Positions 15,454 to 23,182 of a DNA stretch of 24,729 nt are shown piece by piece; position 1 is the first letter of the stretch; the number at the start of each line of letters is the position of its first letter. The notes under the pieces were generated by a model. It made no database searches and was not told the origin of the DNA. It saw only the letters and a program-made list of their open reading frames with translations. This stretch comes from an uncultured Eubacteriaceae bacterium. GTDB lineage: Bacteria > Bacillota > Clostridia > Lachnospirales > Lachnospiraceae. The position numbers and the translations under genes were made by a program. The stretch is taken from positions 1 through 24,729 of the forward strand of contig CAMEUH010000010.1 of the NCBI GenBank assembly GCA_945938055.1. Reading direction: 5' to 3'.

Positions 15454-16576
15454 ATGGTAGAATTAGACCAGTTCAAATTCAGAATAACAAGCTATACACA
15501 ACCATTAGAGAAATTGAGGGATTCACTTTGACTTAGCAAATAAGAAGAAAAAAGTCGAAGAGATTGAAATGAACATGGAAATGCCGGGATTTTGGGATGA
15601 CCCGGACAAATCCCAGATGCTCATGAAGGAGTTAAAGGGATTAAAGAATGCCATCGAGGGCTATGATAAGCTGGAAGGATATGTGGAAGACGCAAAAACC
15701 TTTATTGAAATGGCGGAAGAAGAAAATGATGAATCACTGATTCCGGAAATCGGTGAGCTATTGGATGAATATGAAGTGCTATATGACGAGATGATGATGG
15801 ATACTCTTCTTTCCGGTCCGTATGACAGGGATGGGGCAATTCTTACCCTGCATGCAGGAGCCGGTGGAACGGAAAGCTGCGACTGGGCATCCATGCTTCT
15901 TCGAATGTATACCAGATGGGCTGAAAAGCGTGGATTTACGGTAGAGACCCTGGATTATCTGGATGGGGATGAAGCCGGAGTAAAGTCTGTTACCATACAG
16001 ATTAATGGAGAAAATGCGTATGGCTATCTGAAGTCGGAACATGGAGTTCATCGTCTGGTGCGTATTTCTCCGTTTAATGCTGCGGGAAAGAGACAAACGT
16101 CCTTTGTGTCCTGCGATGTGATGCCGGATATTGAGGAAGATTTAAATATTGAGATTAATGAAGATGATTTAAGAATTGATACTTACCGTTCCAGCGGTGC
16201 GGGTGGACAGCATATTAACAAGACTTCTTCTGCAATCCGTATTACGCATATTCCGACCAATATTGTAGTTCAGTGTCAGAGTGAACGTTCACAGCACATG
16301 AATAAAGATAAGGCGATGCAGATGTTAAAGGCAAAGCTTTTTATCTTAAAACAGCAGGAAAATGATGAGAAAATGGCTGGAATCCGTGGAACCCAGATGG
16401 ATAATGGCTGGGGAAGCCAGATTCGAAGCTATGTCCTGCAGCCATACACCATGGTGAAGGACCATCGGACCAATAAAGAAATCGGAAACGCACAGAGCGT
16501 TCTCGACGGAAATATAGACCCATTCATCAGTGAGTATTTGAAATGGCTGAGTATCGGTGGAAATAAGGAGGAATAG
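15454..16576 (+). CDS. prfB: Peptide chain release factor 2, with programmed +1 frameshift
   Basis: RF2 ends translation at UGA and UAA. The gene starts at ATG 15454 (GGGGTG about 8 nt upstream) and reads 25 codons, MVELDQF to RDSL, to an in-frame TGA at 15529-15531. A +1 shift at CTT-TGA-C then continues as DLANKKKKVEEIE through to the TAG at 16576. Motifs in the second frame are diagnostic: GAGGTESCDWASML, the SPF tripeptide that reads UGA in RISPFNAAGKR, and GGQ in SSGAGGQHINKTSSAIR. The full product is about 373 residues, normal for RF2. It follows secA by 28 bp, a common Firmicute order, and its stop is one base before the cheW start. Confidence 0.95.
15517..15532 (+). promoter_or_regulatory. 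RF2 autoregulatory +1 frameshift site
   Basis: AGGG (15517-15520), a 5-nt gap, then CTT TGA C (15526-15532). The distance from AGGG to CTT equals that in the classic prfB site, where an internal Shine-Dalgarno-like stretch and a slow UGA stop cause slippage. Low RF2 gives more shifting and more RF2. Confidence 0.93.
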
Positions 16577-16577
16577 C

Positions 16578-17051
16578 ATGGCAGATTACGTAAAACCAGT
16601 TATTTTCAGACTGGGAGAGCAAGAATATGGTGTGGATATTAACCTGGTAAGCGCCATAGAAAAGTACGAGCAGATTGTCCCTGTACCTAATTCAGTAGCA
16701 TTTATTAAGGGAATCATTAATCTGCGTGGAGAAGTTATTCCGGTATATGATTTGCGTAAGAAATTTAACATGCCGGATTACCAGGGAAACAATGACAACC
16801 GCAATCTGATTGTGGTTAAACTTCCGGAAGTCATGGTGGCGTTGGAAGTGGATGGTGTATCGGAAATACATGATTTTTCACCACAGGACATTGTAAAAAT
16901 GCCGACAATTGTCATGAATGAGAATACAAAGTTCATGGAGCGTGTGGCAAATGAGAATGGACGTTTAATCGTTCTCATGGATATAAATTATCTGTTAAGT
17001 GAAAAAGAAATGGAAGACGTGAAAAAATTAAAAGAGGACATGGAAGAATAA
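16578..17051 (+). CDS. cheW: Chemotaxis coupling protein CheW
   Basis: CheW links chemoreceptors to the kinase CheA in the polar array. The single CheW domain fills the 157 residues: FRLGEQEYGVDINLVSAIEKYEQIVPVPN, the conserved FIKGIINLRGEVIPVYDLRKKF, NRNLIVVKL, and VDGVSEIHDFSPQDI, with a C-terminal DINYLLSEKEM helix. The ATG at 16578 is preferred over the GTG at 16557 because AAGGAGG lies 6 nt upstream. It starts one base after the prfB stop and ends one base before malQ, so translation of the three is probably coupled. It is away from any cheA or fli cluster; the chemoreceptor gene about 4 kb upstream is the nearest partner. Confidence 0.93.
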   Translation: MADYVKPVIFRLGEQEYGVDINLVSAIEKYEQIVPVPNSVAFIKGIINLRGEVIPVYDLRKKFNMPDYQGNNDNRNLIVVKLPEVMVALEVDGVSEIHDFSPQDIVKMPTIVMNENTKFMERVANENGRLIVLMDINYLLSEKEMEDVKKLKEDMEE

Positions 17052-17052
17052 C

Positions 17053-18549
17053 ATGAAGACATTTGAGAGGGGTGCCGGTATTCTGATGCCAATCAGCAGC
17101 ATGCCGTCGCCATATGGAATTGGAACCATGGGCAGGGATGCCTATGAGTTTGTGGATTTTCTGAAAGAATGTAATCACAAGTACTGGCAGGTTCTTCCGT
17201 TAGGACCGACAAGCTTTGGTGACAGTCCTTATCAGGGTTTTTCCACATTTGCAGGAAATCCGTATTTTATTGATCTTGATATGCTGATGGAAGAGGGACT
17301 TCTTACAAAGAATTTTGTGGAAGGTTTCGACTGGGGCAATAATCCGGTGGACATTGCATATGACAAAATTTTTGAGGCGCGTTACGTTGTATTAAGAGAA
17401 GCCTTTAAGAACAGTAACCATAAGGAAACAGAAGAATATCAGAAATTTCTCGAGGAAAATGCGTACTGGATAGAGGATTACGGACTGTTCATGGCAATTA
17501 AGCTGTATTATAAGAATGCAGACTGGTCACTATGGGAAGATGACCTCCGTTTCCGTAAGCCGGAAGCACTTGCGAAGTATACAAAGCTTCTGGAAGAAGA
17601 CATTGACTTTTATAAGTTCTTGCAGTTTAAGTTTTTTGAGCAATGGAACCGGTTAAAGCAATATGCCAACGAGAAAGGAATTGAAGTGATAGGTGACATT
17701 CCAATCTATGTGGCTTTTGATAGTGCGGATGTATGGGTAAACAGTCAGGAATTTCTTCTGGATGAAAATCTGACTCCGACCAAGGTTGCAGGTGTGCCAC
17801 CGGATGCTTTTACCGAACTGGGACAGAAGTGGGGAAATCCTCTTTATGACTGGGATAAGATGGAGAAAAACGGATTTGCATGGTGGGCGAGAAGAATGAA
17901 AGCCGCAGCACAAATGTATGATATTATCCGTATTGACCATTTTCTTGGTGTGGTGAAGTATTATACCATTCCGGCAGAAGATCCGGATACAAGAAATGGT
18001 AAATACCAAAAAGGTCCCGGAAAGAAACTCACAGATGTTATCAATGTAGCAATCGGGGATAAGAAAATTATTGCAGAAGACTTGGGAGTAGAGATACCGG
18101 AAGCGACAGCACTTCTTGAAGCGAATGAATATCCTGGAATGAAGGTTTTGGAGTTTGCTTTTGGCGGCGACCGGAGGAATGTCCACCTGCCTCATAACTA
18201 TAAGACACATAATTGTGTTGTTTATGGCGGAACTCATGATAATGAGACACTAATGGGATATTTTAATGATCACAACGAACTTGGCTATGCCTACGATTAT
18301 CTGGATACAAGAGATAAGAGGAAAATGGTGGATCAGGTGTTCCGGCTTGCCTATGGCAGTATTGCAGATGTAGTAGTTTTTCAGACTCAGGACATTTTAA
18401 AGCTGGATAATCATGCCAGAATGAATTTTCCATCCACTCTGGGTACAAACTGGAAGTGGCGCATGAGAAAAGGCGAATTGGGACAGCAGCAGAAGCAGGA
18501 TTTACAGTATCTTGCAAGTATTTTTGGAAGAGAAATGCAAATAGGTTGA
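17053..18549 (+). CDS. malQ: 4-alpha-glucanotransferase (amylomaltase)
   Basis: MalQ (GH77) moves glucan segments between maltodextrins in the cytoplasm, in starch, maltose and glycogen use. All three catalytic acids can be placed: nucleophile Asp295 in IIRIDHFLG, acid/base Glu342 in IIAEDLGVE and Asp396 in GGTHDNETL. Family blocks RGAGILMPISSMPSPYGIG, YWQVLPLGPTSFGDSPYQG and GDIPIYVAFDSADVW are intact, and 498 residues is usual. A weak ribosome site (GGAAG) lies inside the cheW end and the gap to cheW is one base, so it depends on upstream translation. There are no mal transport genes alongside. Confidence 0.95.
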   Translation: MKTFERGAGILMPISSMPSPYGIGTMGRDAYEFVDFLKECNHKYWQVLPLGPTSFGDSPYQGFSTFAGNPYFIDLDMLMEEGLLTKNFVEGFDWGNNPVDIAYDKIFEARYVVLREAFKNSNHKETEEYQKFLEENAYWIEDYGLFMAIKLYYKNADWSLWEDDLRFRKPEALAKYTKLLEEDIDFYKFLQFKFFEQWNRLKQYANEKGIEVIGDIPIYVAFDSADVWVNSQEFLLDENLTPTKVAGVPPDAFTELGQKWGNPLYDWDKMEKNGFAWWARRMKAAAQMYDIIRIDHFLGVVKYYTIPAEDPDTRNGKYQKGPGKKLTDVINVAIGDKKIIAEDLGVEIPEATALLEANEYPGMKVLEFAFGGDRRNVHLPHNYKTHNCVVYGGTHDNETLMGYFNDHNELGYAYDYLDTRDKRKMVDQVFRLAYGSIADVVVFQTQDILKLDNHARMNFPSTLGTNWKWRMRKGELGQQQKQDLQYLASIFGREMQIG

Positions 18550-18554
18550 TTTAG

Positions 18555-18615
18555 AAAGGCTTTTTTCAAGCAATCATCACTTGGAGGTGAATGGGGCTTG
18601 GGAAAAGTCTTTTTT
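18555..18615 (+). terminator. Intrinsic terminator after malQ
   Basis: A 16-bp stem, AAAGGCTTTTTTCAAG (18555-18570) with CTTGGGAAAAGTCTTT (18597-18612), has every position paired when G-T wobbles are counted. A small inner hairpin (TCAC/GTGA) lies in the loop and TTTTTT follows. It closes the secA-prfB-cheW-malQ unit. Confidence 0.8.
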
Positions 18616-18664
18616 GCTGGTAATTGAAAAATTTTTGGAAAATTTTATTTTAATACTTTTATTT

Positions 18665-18720
18665 TTCGACAAAATGTGATAAAGTAAAAAAAAGAAAGAA
18701 AATATATTACAAAATGTAAT
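18665..18720. promoter_or_regulatory. Regulatory-looking leader of the cas operon
   Basis: The gene-free DNA between the malQ terminator and cas6 is AT-rich. It holds a perfect TTCGACAAA (18665-18673, a 9/9 Spo0A-box match) and a 15-bp palindrome ATTACA-AAA-TGTAAT (18706-18720), a typical operator shape. A weak promoter candidate, TTGAAA (18624-18629), 16 bp, TATTTT (18646-18651), would start transcription close to the Spo0A-like box. Further down lies a tandem GTATGAGG pair (18734-18749). No CRISPR repeat is present. Confidence 0.4.
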
Positions 18721-18798
18721 TGAGCTGTTTAAAGTATGAGGGTATGAGGCAGTAAACGATACATAATTGTTTTATTTACCAAAAGATTCTTGTATGGG

Positions 18799-18823
18799 AC
18801 GGCAGTGATAAGCCGTTTTTTTT
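18799..18823 (+). terminator. Terminator-like hairpin 19 bp before cas6
   Basis: ACGGC (18799-18803), loop AGTGATAA, GCCGT (18812-18816), then an 8-T run. Four of the five stem pairs are G-C. It ends 19 bp before the cas6 ATG, leaving no room for a promoter, so it either limits read-through into the cas genes or acts as an attenuator. Confidence 0.7.
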
Positions 18824-18842
18824 ATTGCAAAAAGGAGTTACC

Positions 18843-19565
18843 ATGAATCAATTAAATGTATATGAAATCAGATTAAAAATTTTTTTAGTGCAAAACATAA
18901 AACAGGAATGCACTTATCAGGTGATATCGGAGTTTATTGACACTTATCTTGCAAAAAAAGAAGAGTTTTTGAAATTTCATGAAGAAGGGGGATTCAAGTT
19001 ATATTGCTTTGACCAGCCATATCCGGTTGAAAAAGATGGAATTTATAAAAAGGATTGCATATATACAATAAGGGTACGAACGGTTAATCAGGAACTTATG
19101 CAGTATTTTCTTGAAAATTTATCAAATCATTACACCGATTGGATGAAAGGACGCACACTTAATGTAAGGATAATTCCAAGAAAAATGATTTCAGAAATAT
19201 ATTCTGTTACGCCTGTTGTACTAAAATGTGAAGAAGATGAAGGAACCGGAAAGAAAGGATATTGGAAAAAGTGTCTTACATTTGACCAATATGAAGAACG
19301 TCTTAAAGTGAATTTAATTAAAAAATATCATTGCGCAATGAATACAAAAATAGAAGAAGATTTTTCATTGTATCGTCAGATTGAATTGACAAATCATAAA
19401 CCAATAGCAGTTCCATATAAGAATATTAAGTTACTGGGTGACAAGATCTGTATTCTGGCAGAGGAGAATGAGCAGGCACAGGAGTTACTGTATCTTGCAA
19501 TTGGTACAGGAATTGGCGAAAATAATGCCCGCGGCTTTGGTTTTGTGAATTATAAATATTTATAG
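18843..19565 (+). CDS. cas6: Cas6 pre-crRNA endoribonuclease
   Basis: Cas6 cuts the CRISPR precursor RNA within each repeat and stays bound to the crRNA 3' hairpin in type I-B. The 240-residue protein has the repeat-associated mysterious protein (RAMP) layout: an N-terminal ferredoxin-like half starting YEIRLKIFLVQNIK, and the C-terminal glycine-rich loop IGTGIGENNARGFGFV (about 220-236) that defines the family. His46 in LKFHEEGGFKLYCF sits where the general acid/base often is, but this is a guess from position. The ATG at 18843 is preferred over the TTG at 18825 because AAAGGAG lies 5 nt upstream. The gene heads the cas operon, 15 bp before cas8b. Base composition is more AT-rich than the housekeeping genes upstream. 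Confidence 0.9.
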   Translation: MNQLNVYEIRLKIFLVQNIKQECTYQVISEFIDTYLAKKEEFLKFHEEGGFKLYCFDQPYPVEKDGIYKKDCIYTIRVRTVNQELMQYFLENLSNHYTDWMKGRTLNVRIIPRKMISEIYSVTPVVLKCEEDEGTGKKGYWKKCLTFDQYEERLKVNLIKKYHCAMNTKIEEDFSLYRQIELTNHKPIAVPYKNIKLLGDKICILAEENEQAQELLYLAIGTGIGENNARGFGFVNYKYL

Positions 19566-19580
19566 AAAGGGGGGATTATC

Positions 19581-21359
19581 ATGCTGCAGGAATGCGTGGC
19601 AGTTTTTGAAAGGATTTTAAAAGAAAAGACGGAACAATGGCTATTAGATAACTATGTACCTAAAGACGGGACATATATTCTGATTAACATGGAAGAGAAT
19701 TTTAGAGTTGAAAAAGTTCTAAATATAAAATCAGATAAAAAGACTGGAATAATACAGGGAGAGACCGATTCGGATTATACTTTTATCTCCTATCTGGATT
19801 ACTATAGTAAATTAGTTGAGATGAATAAGCCTGTTGATTCTGGGAAAATTATCCATTCCAATAACATATATTCCTTCTTTGTAAAAAAAGAGAGCTTGCA
19901 GGAAAAATTGTCAGAGGGGAATATAGACGGATATTATTCTGTATTGGAAAATCCCTATAAAAAATATGTAAAATCCAATGATAAAATATTATATCAGCAA
20001 GTTGAAAAGGAACTTGGACCGATAAAGCAGGATGAGCTTGATATTATTCACCAATGGATTAGTGAGAATTTAAGGGATTTTATAAAAGAACAGGGGATTG
20101 ACTGCAGTACAAAAGACTACTTAAAGTTGTTTTTTATAAAAACAGACAGAGAAAAAACAAAGCAGGACTTTTGTTCAGAGGGACGAAGGTATATTCTTCC
20201 TAATATTTATAATAAAAATGATTTTAATGTGAAATGCAGTGATGGAATTAAAGGGCTGCCAAGCAATAATATGGGAATGAATAGTAAGAAACCGTATTTG
20301 GAGAACAAGACCAGAAAAATCAGAACTCCTTATATGATTTCACTTAACCAGGCGCTCAGTCAGATGCAGTTTTTTGATTTTCTTGCAGGACAGGCATCCA
20401 AAGGAAAAAATAATATTTATGTCAATCTGGATCGGGATGAGATATACGCTGTTGAAAATGGGAAAACGGTTTCGGATATGGATTCTGGTATTTATCTTAG
20501 AATCCAGCAGGGAAAAGAACTAGAAATACATAATGTATGCAGAGTGGCAGGATATCAGAAAAAATTATCAAAACCATTTCATATGAAGGAAGTTATTGAG
20601 ATACCGGATAAGGCGAAAAACACATTTGAGCCAGGGTATGGTATGAAAACAAATTTGCTTGAAATAGAAGGACTGGTGGATGATGTTTTCTTTGGAAAAA
20701 GTTTAAAGTACAATTATTTTACAAAACCGGAGGATATCTCTATAAATGACGGATGCAAAAAGAGAATACTTTTGATGTACAGGGAAAAGTTATGGGACTG
20801 GTTCTTTAAAGGAAATTCCGCTGATATTCCAATAATTATAGAACGTATGACTCTTCCACTTGTGATGGAATCAATTGGTAATTCGATAATAAAACCCAAG
20901 CATCAAATAAATTTACTGATATCGATTGAGGATTATTTTAATGGGAACAGGAGGATGGAAGATACAATGAATGATGTGAGAAAGGCTTTGAGGGAACATA
21001 TTGATTGTAAGGATGAATGGATGTTCAGCAGTGACGGAGAATATTACTACGCAGTTGGGCAATTGCTTAATTTTATTCAGGGATTGAATAAATCACAGAA
21101 AAAGAATTTGTCAATGGTAAATCCTCTGCTTAATTCAAAAAGTGATGAAGTCATTAAAAAAAGGTTACTGGTACTATTTAAGAAGTATAACTATGCCATT
21201 GAACGTAATGATATCCGAATTAGGGCATTATATGGGCATGTGATGAGATATGAGCCGGAAAGTAATGTAAATTCATTTCTTTTATCGGCGGGCTTTGTGG
21301 ATAGTAGTCTGATCTATATGAAAAAAGAAAATCAAGATGAAGTGGAAACGAATAACTAG
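19581..21359 (+). CDS. cas8b: Cas8b large subunit of type I-B Cascade (TM1802/Csh1-like)
   Basis: The large Cascade subunit recognises the PAM and recruits Cas3. The 592-residue size, the place between cas6 and cas7, and the block GLPSNNMGMNSKKPYLENKTRK (about 225-246) followed by PYMISLNQALSQMQFFDFL fit the Cas8b TM1802/Csh1 group. The C-terminal part is helical and Lys-rich, as expected for the fused small-subunit-like region. No paired-cysteine zinc motif is visible, although some relatives have one. AAAGGGGGG lies 7 nt before the ATG. Cas8 families diverge quickly, so the subtype rests partly on the neighbours; Cas8b itself is well supported. Confidence 0.85.
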   Translation: MLQECVAVFERILKEKTEQWLLDNYVPKDGTYILINMEENFRVEKVLNIKSDKKTGIIQGETDSDYTFISYLDYYSKLVEMNKPVDSGKIIHSNNIYSFFVKKESLQEKLSEGNIDGYYSVLENPYKKYVKSNDKILYQQVEKELGPIKQDELDIIHQWISENLRDFIKEQGIDCSTKDYLKLFFIKTDREKTKQDFCSEGRRYILPNIYNKNDFNVKCSDGIKGLPSNNMGMNSKKPYLENKTRKIRTPYMISLNQALSQMQFFDFLAGQASKGKNNIYVNLDRDEIYAVENGKTVSDMDSGIYLRIQQGKELEIHNVCRVAGYQKKLSKPFHMKEVIEIPDKAKNTFEPGYGMKTNLLEIEGLVDDVFFGKSLKYNYFTKPEDISINDGCKKRILLMYREKLWDWFFKGNSADIPIIIERMTLPLVMESIGNSIIKPKHQINLLISIEDYFNGNRRMEDTMNDVRKALREHIDCKDEWMFSSDGEYYYAVGQLLNFIQGLNKSQKKNLSMVNPLLNSKSDEVIKKRLLVLFKKYNYAIERNDIRIRALYGHVMRYEPESNVNSFLLSAGFVDSSLIYMKKENQDEVETNN

Positions 21360-21380
21360 AAAGGGAAAGGTGAGATTATT

Positions 21381-22334
21381 ATGAATAAAAGAGTTTATGG
21401 AGTGTTAGGAATATCATCAGTAATGGCAAATTGGAATGCAGATTTTTCAGGGTATCCAAAGACAACTACCAGCGGGGAAGTATTTGGAAGTGATAAGGCA
21501 TTTAAGTATCCAATGAAGAAAATGTGGGAGGATGCAGGAGAAAAAGTATTATATATTAAGTCAATGAAACTTGCTGAGAATAAAGGGGAAACAAATCTTG
21601 TTCCGAGAACATTAAAAGAACGGTATGAACAGATTTTTCATGTTCCAGATTTAAAGAAGAATAAAGATGTGAGTCAGATACTTACGAATCTGTTTTCTGC
21701 CATTGATGTAAAGAATTTTGGAGCAACATTTGCAGAAGAGGGAGCTAATATTTCGATTACAGGTGCGGTTCAGATTGGGCAGGGATTTAATAAGTATAGT
21801 GATTCCGAGGCACAGGAACAAAATATTTTGTCTCCATTCCAGGATTCTAAGGCAAAAGATAAGAATAAGGATGGCGATGAGGCAAAGAATTCTACATTGG
21901 GAACAAAGATAGTAAGCGATGAGGCACATTATTTCTACCCGTTTGCAATTAATTCCAATGTATATAATAGTTTTGTGGAAATGGGCGTTACACAAGGTTA
22001 TACCGAAGAAGATTATCAGAAATTTAAGAACGCTTCATTAACAGCAGCAACATCTTATGCAACGAATTCAAAGCTGGGATGCGAAAATGAATTTGGTCTT
22101 TTTGTGGAAACAGAAGAAGATTTATATCTTCCAAATCTGGATAAATATATTTCTTTTACTAAAGGAGAAGAAAATCAGAAGAATTTGATAGAAATCCAAT
22201 GTGACAAGCTGTTAAATTCTGTAAGAAAACGTATTAAATCAGTAGAAATATATTATAATCCGGAAACCACACAGTTAAAATGTGATATTGAAGATGTAGC
22301 ATATTTTAATATATTTACCATGCAGGAGATTTAA
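21381..22334 (+). CDS. cas7: Cas7 backbone subunit (Csh2-like, type I-B)
   Basis: Cas7 polymerises along the crRNA spacer to form the Cascade backbone. The 317-residue protein starts KRVYGVLGISSVMANWNADF, the first RAMP strand, and has the NFGATFAEEGANISITGAVQIGQGF core and DEAHYFYPFAINSNVY, followed by GCENEFGLFVETEEDLYLP, all of the Csh2/Cas7b pattern. A lysine- and aspartate-rich stretch near residues 150-175 (DSKAKDKNKDGDEAK) is probably a flexible loop. AAAGGTGAG precedes the ATG; cas8b is 21 bp upstream and cas5 29 bp downstream. Confidence 0.9.
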   Translation: MNKRVYGVLGISSVMANWNADFSGYPKTTTSGEVFGSDKAFKYPMKKMWEDAGEKVLYIKSMKLAENKGETNLVPRTLKERYEQIFHVPDLKKNKDVSQILTNLFSAIDVKNFGATFAEEGANISITGAVQIGQGFNKYSDSEAQEQNILSPFQDSKAKDKNKDGDEAKNSTLGTKIVSDEAHYFYPFAINSNVYNSFVEMGVTQGYTEEDYQKFKNASLTAATSYATNSKLGCENEFGLFVETEEDLYLPNLDKYISFTKGEENQKNLIEIQCDKLLNSVRKRIKSVEIYYNPETTQLKCDIEDVAYFNIFTMQEI

Positions 22335-22363
22335 AAGTATTAGAACGAAAGGTTTGGCAGCGG

Positions 22364-23107
22364 ATGGAGATATTAAGATTTACGTTGAGCGGGAAACAGG
22401 CTTTTTTTAAAAAGCCAGAAGTGAATGCTTATTATTATTTTACATATGGACATATGCATAAGGTAGCATTAATGGGAATGTTCGGCGCAATTCTGGGGTA
22501 CGGAGGATATTCTGAACAGACTGTTGAAGGGAAGAAAAGAGTGTTTCCGGAATTTTATGAGCGGTTAAAAGATATTAGAATTTCCATGATTCCGATTTGC
22601 GAAAAAGGTAATTTTACACGTAAAATAGTTGCCTTTAATAATTCAGTGGGATATGCATCCCAGGAACAGGGAGGCAATCTGATTGTTAAGCAACAATGGC
22701 TGGAAAATCCCAAATGGTATGTTTATGTGATGACAGATTCCAGTGAAGCACAAAGTATTGCCGAGGCAGTTTTGAACCAGAACTGTGTATACATTCCTTA
22801 TCTTGGCACTAATAATCATACGGCTGACATACAGGATGCAGCTCTTTTAGAAGCGGATAAAGTATTGAACGTGGAACATATTGATAGTCTGTTTCCTAAA
22901 GAAAAGGTAGAGATTGATTTGGATGATTATGAGCAGGACAGACCGTACAAGTATGAAGAAGAATTACCATATGCATTGGATGAAGAATTAAATATGTATA
23001 TACATAAGAAATATGTCTTAACTAATATGCTTATTAAAAAAGCAGATTGTGATATTTACAAAATTCTCGATACGGATGAAAGAGAATATCAGATTGTATT
23101 TGATTAA
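22364..23107 (+). CDS. cas5: Cas5 crRNA 5'-handle-binding subunit (Cas5b/Cas5h)
   Basis: Cas5 caps the 5' end of the crRNA in Cascade. The N-terminus MEILRFTLSGKQAFFKKPEVNA and the GHMHKVALMGMFGAILGYGGY block are characteristic of the Cas5h/Cas5b group (247 residues). The ribosome site is modest (GAAAGG about 12 nt upstream). A long terminator-like hairpin begins 3 bp after its stop, separating it from cas3. Together with cas6, cas8b and cas7 it completes the expected I-B effector set. Confidence 0.9.
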   Translation: MEILRFTLSGKQAFFKKPEVNAYYYFTYGHMHKVALMGMFGAILGYGGYSEQTVEGKKRVFPEFYERLKDIRISMIPICEKGNFTRKIVAFNNSVGYASQEQGGNLIVKQQWLENPKWYVYVMTDSSEAQSIAEAVLNQNCVYIPYLGTNNHTADIQDAALLEADKVLNVEHIDSLFPKEKVEIDLDDYEQDRPYKYEEELPYALDEELNMYIHKKYVLTNMLIKKADCDIYKILDTDEREYQIVFD

Positions 23108-23109
23108 TG

Positions 23110-23158
23110 AAAAAGCCATGATTAATAAAGAGAAAATCCTTTATTGACATGGCTTTTT
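23110..23158 (+). terminator. Long hairpin with T-tract between cas5 and cas3
   Basis: AAAAAGCCATG (23110-23120) pairs perfectly with CATGGCTTTTT (23148-23158), and the inner arms AATAAAG (23124-23130) and CTTTATT (23139-23145) also pair, around an 8-nt loop. With A5 on one side and T5 on the other it looks like a terminator in both directions. It lies inside the cas operon and ends 24 bp before the cas3 start. Confidence 0.75.
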
Positions 23159-23182
23159 GTCATTTGGAAAGGTGGAAAATAA

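Noticed and set aside
17653..18237. 194-codon minus-strand open frame inside malQ
   Set aside because: It is antisense to a gene with all catalytic residues in place, has no recognisable domain, and is rich in Cys, His and Ile as expected of a shadow frame.
18727..18745. SigB-like promoter GTTTAA ... GGGTAT upstream of cas6
   Set aside because: The two elements are only 7 bp apart, while this promoter class needs about 12-15 bp.
18616..18842. A CRISPR array or repeat remnant next to cas6
   Set aside because: Only an 8-bp tandem and a short palindrome are present; nothing like 29-37-bp repeats with regular spacers.
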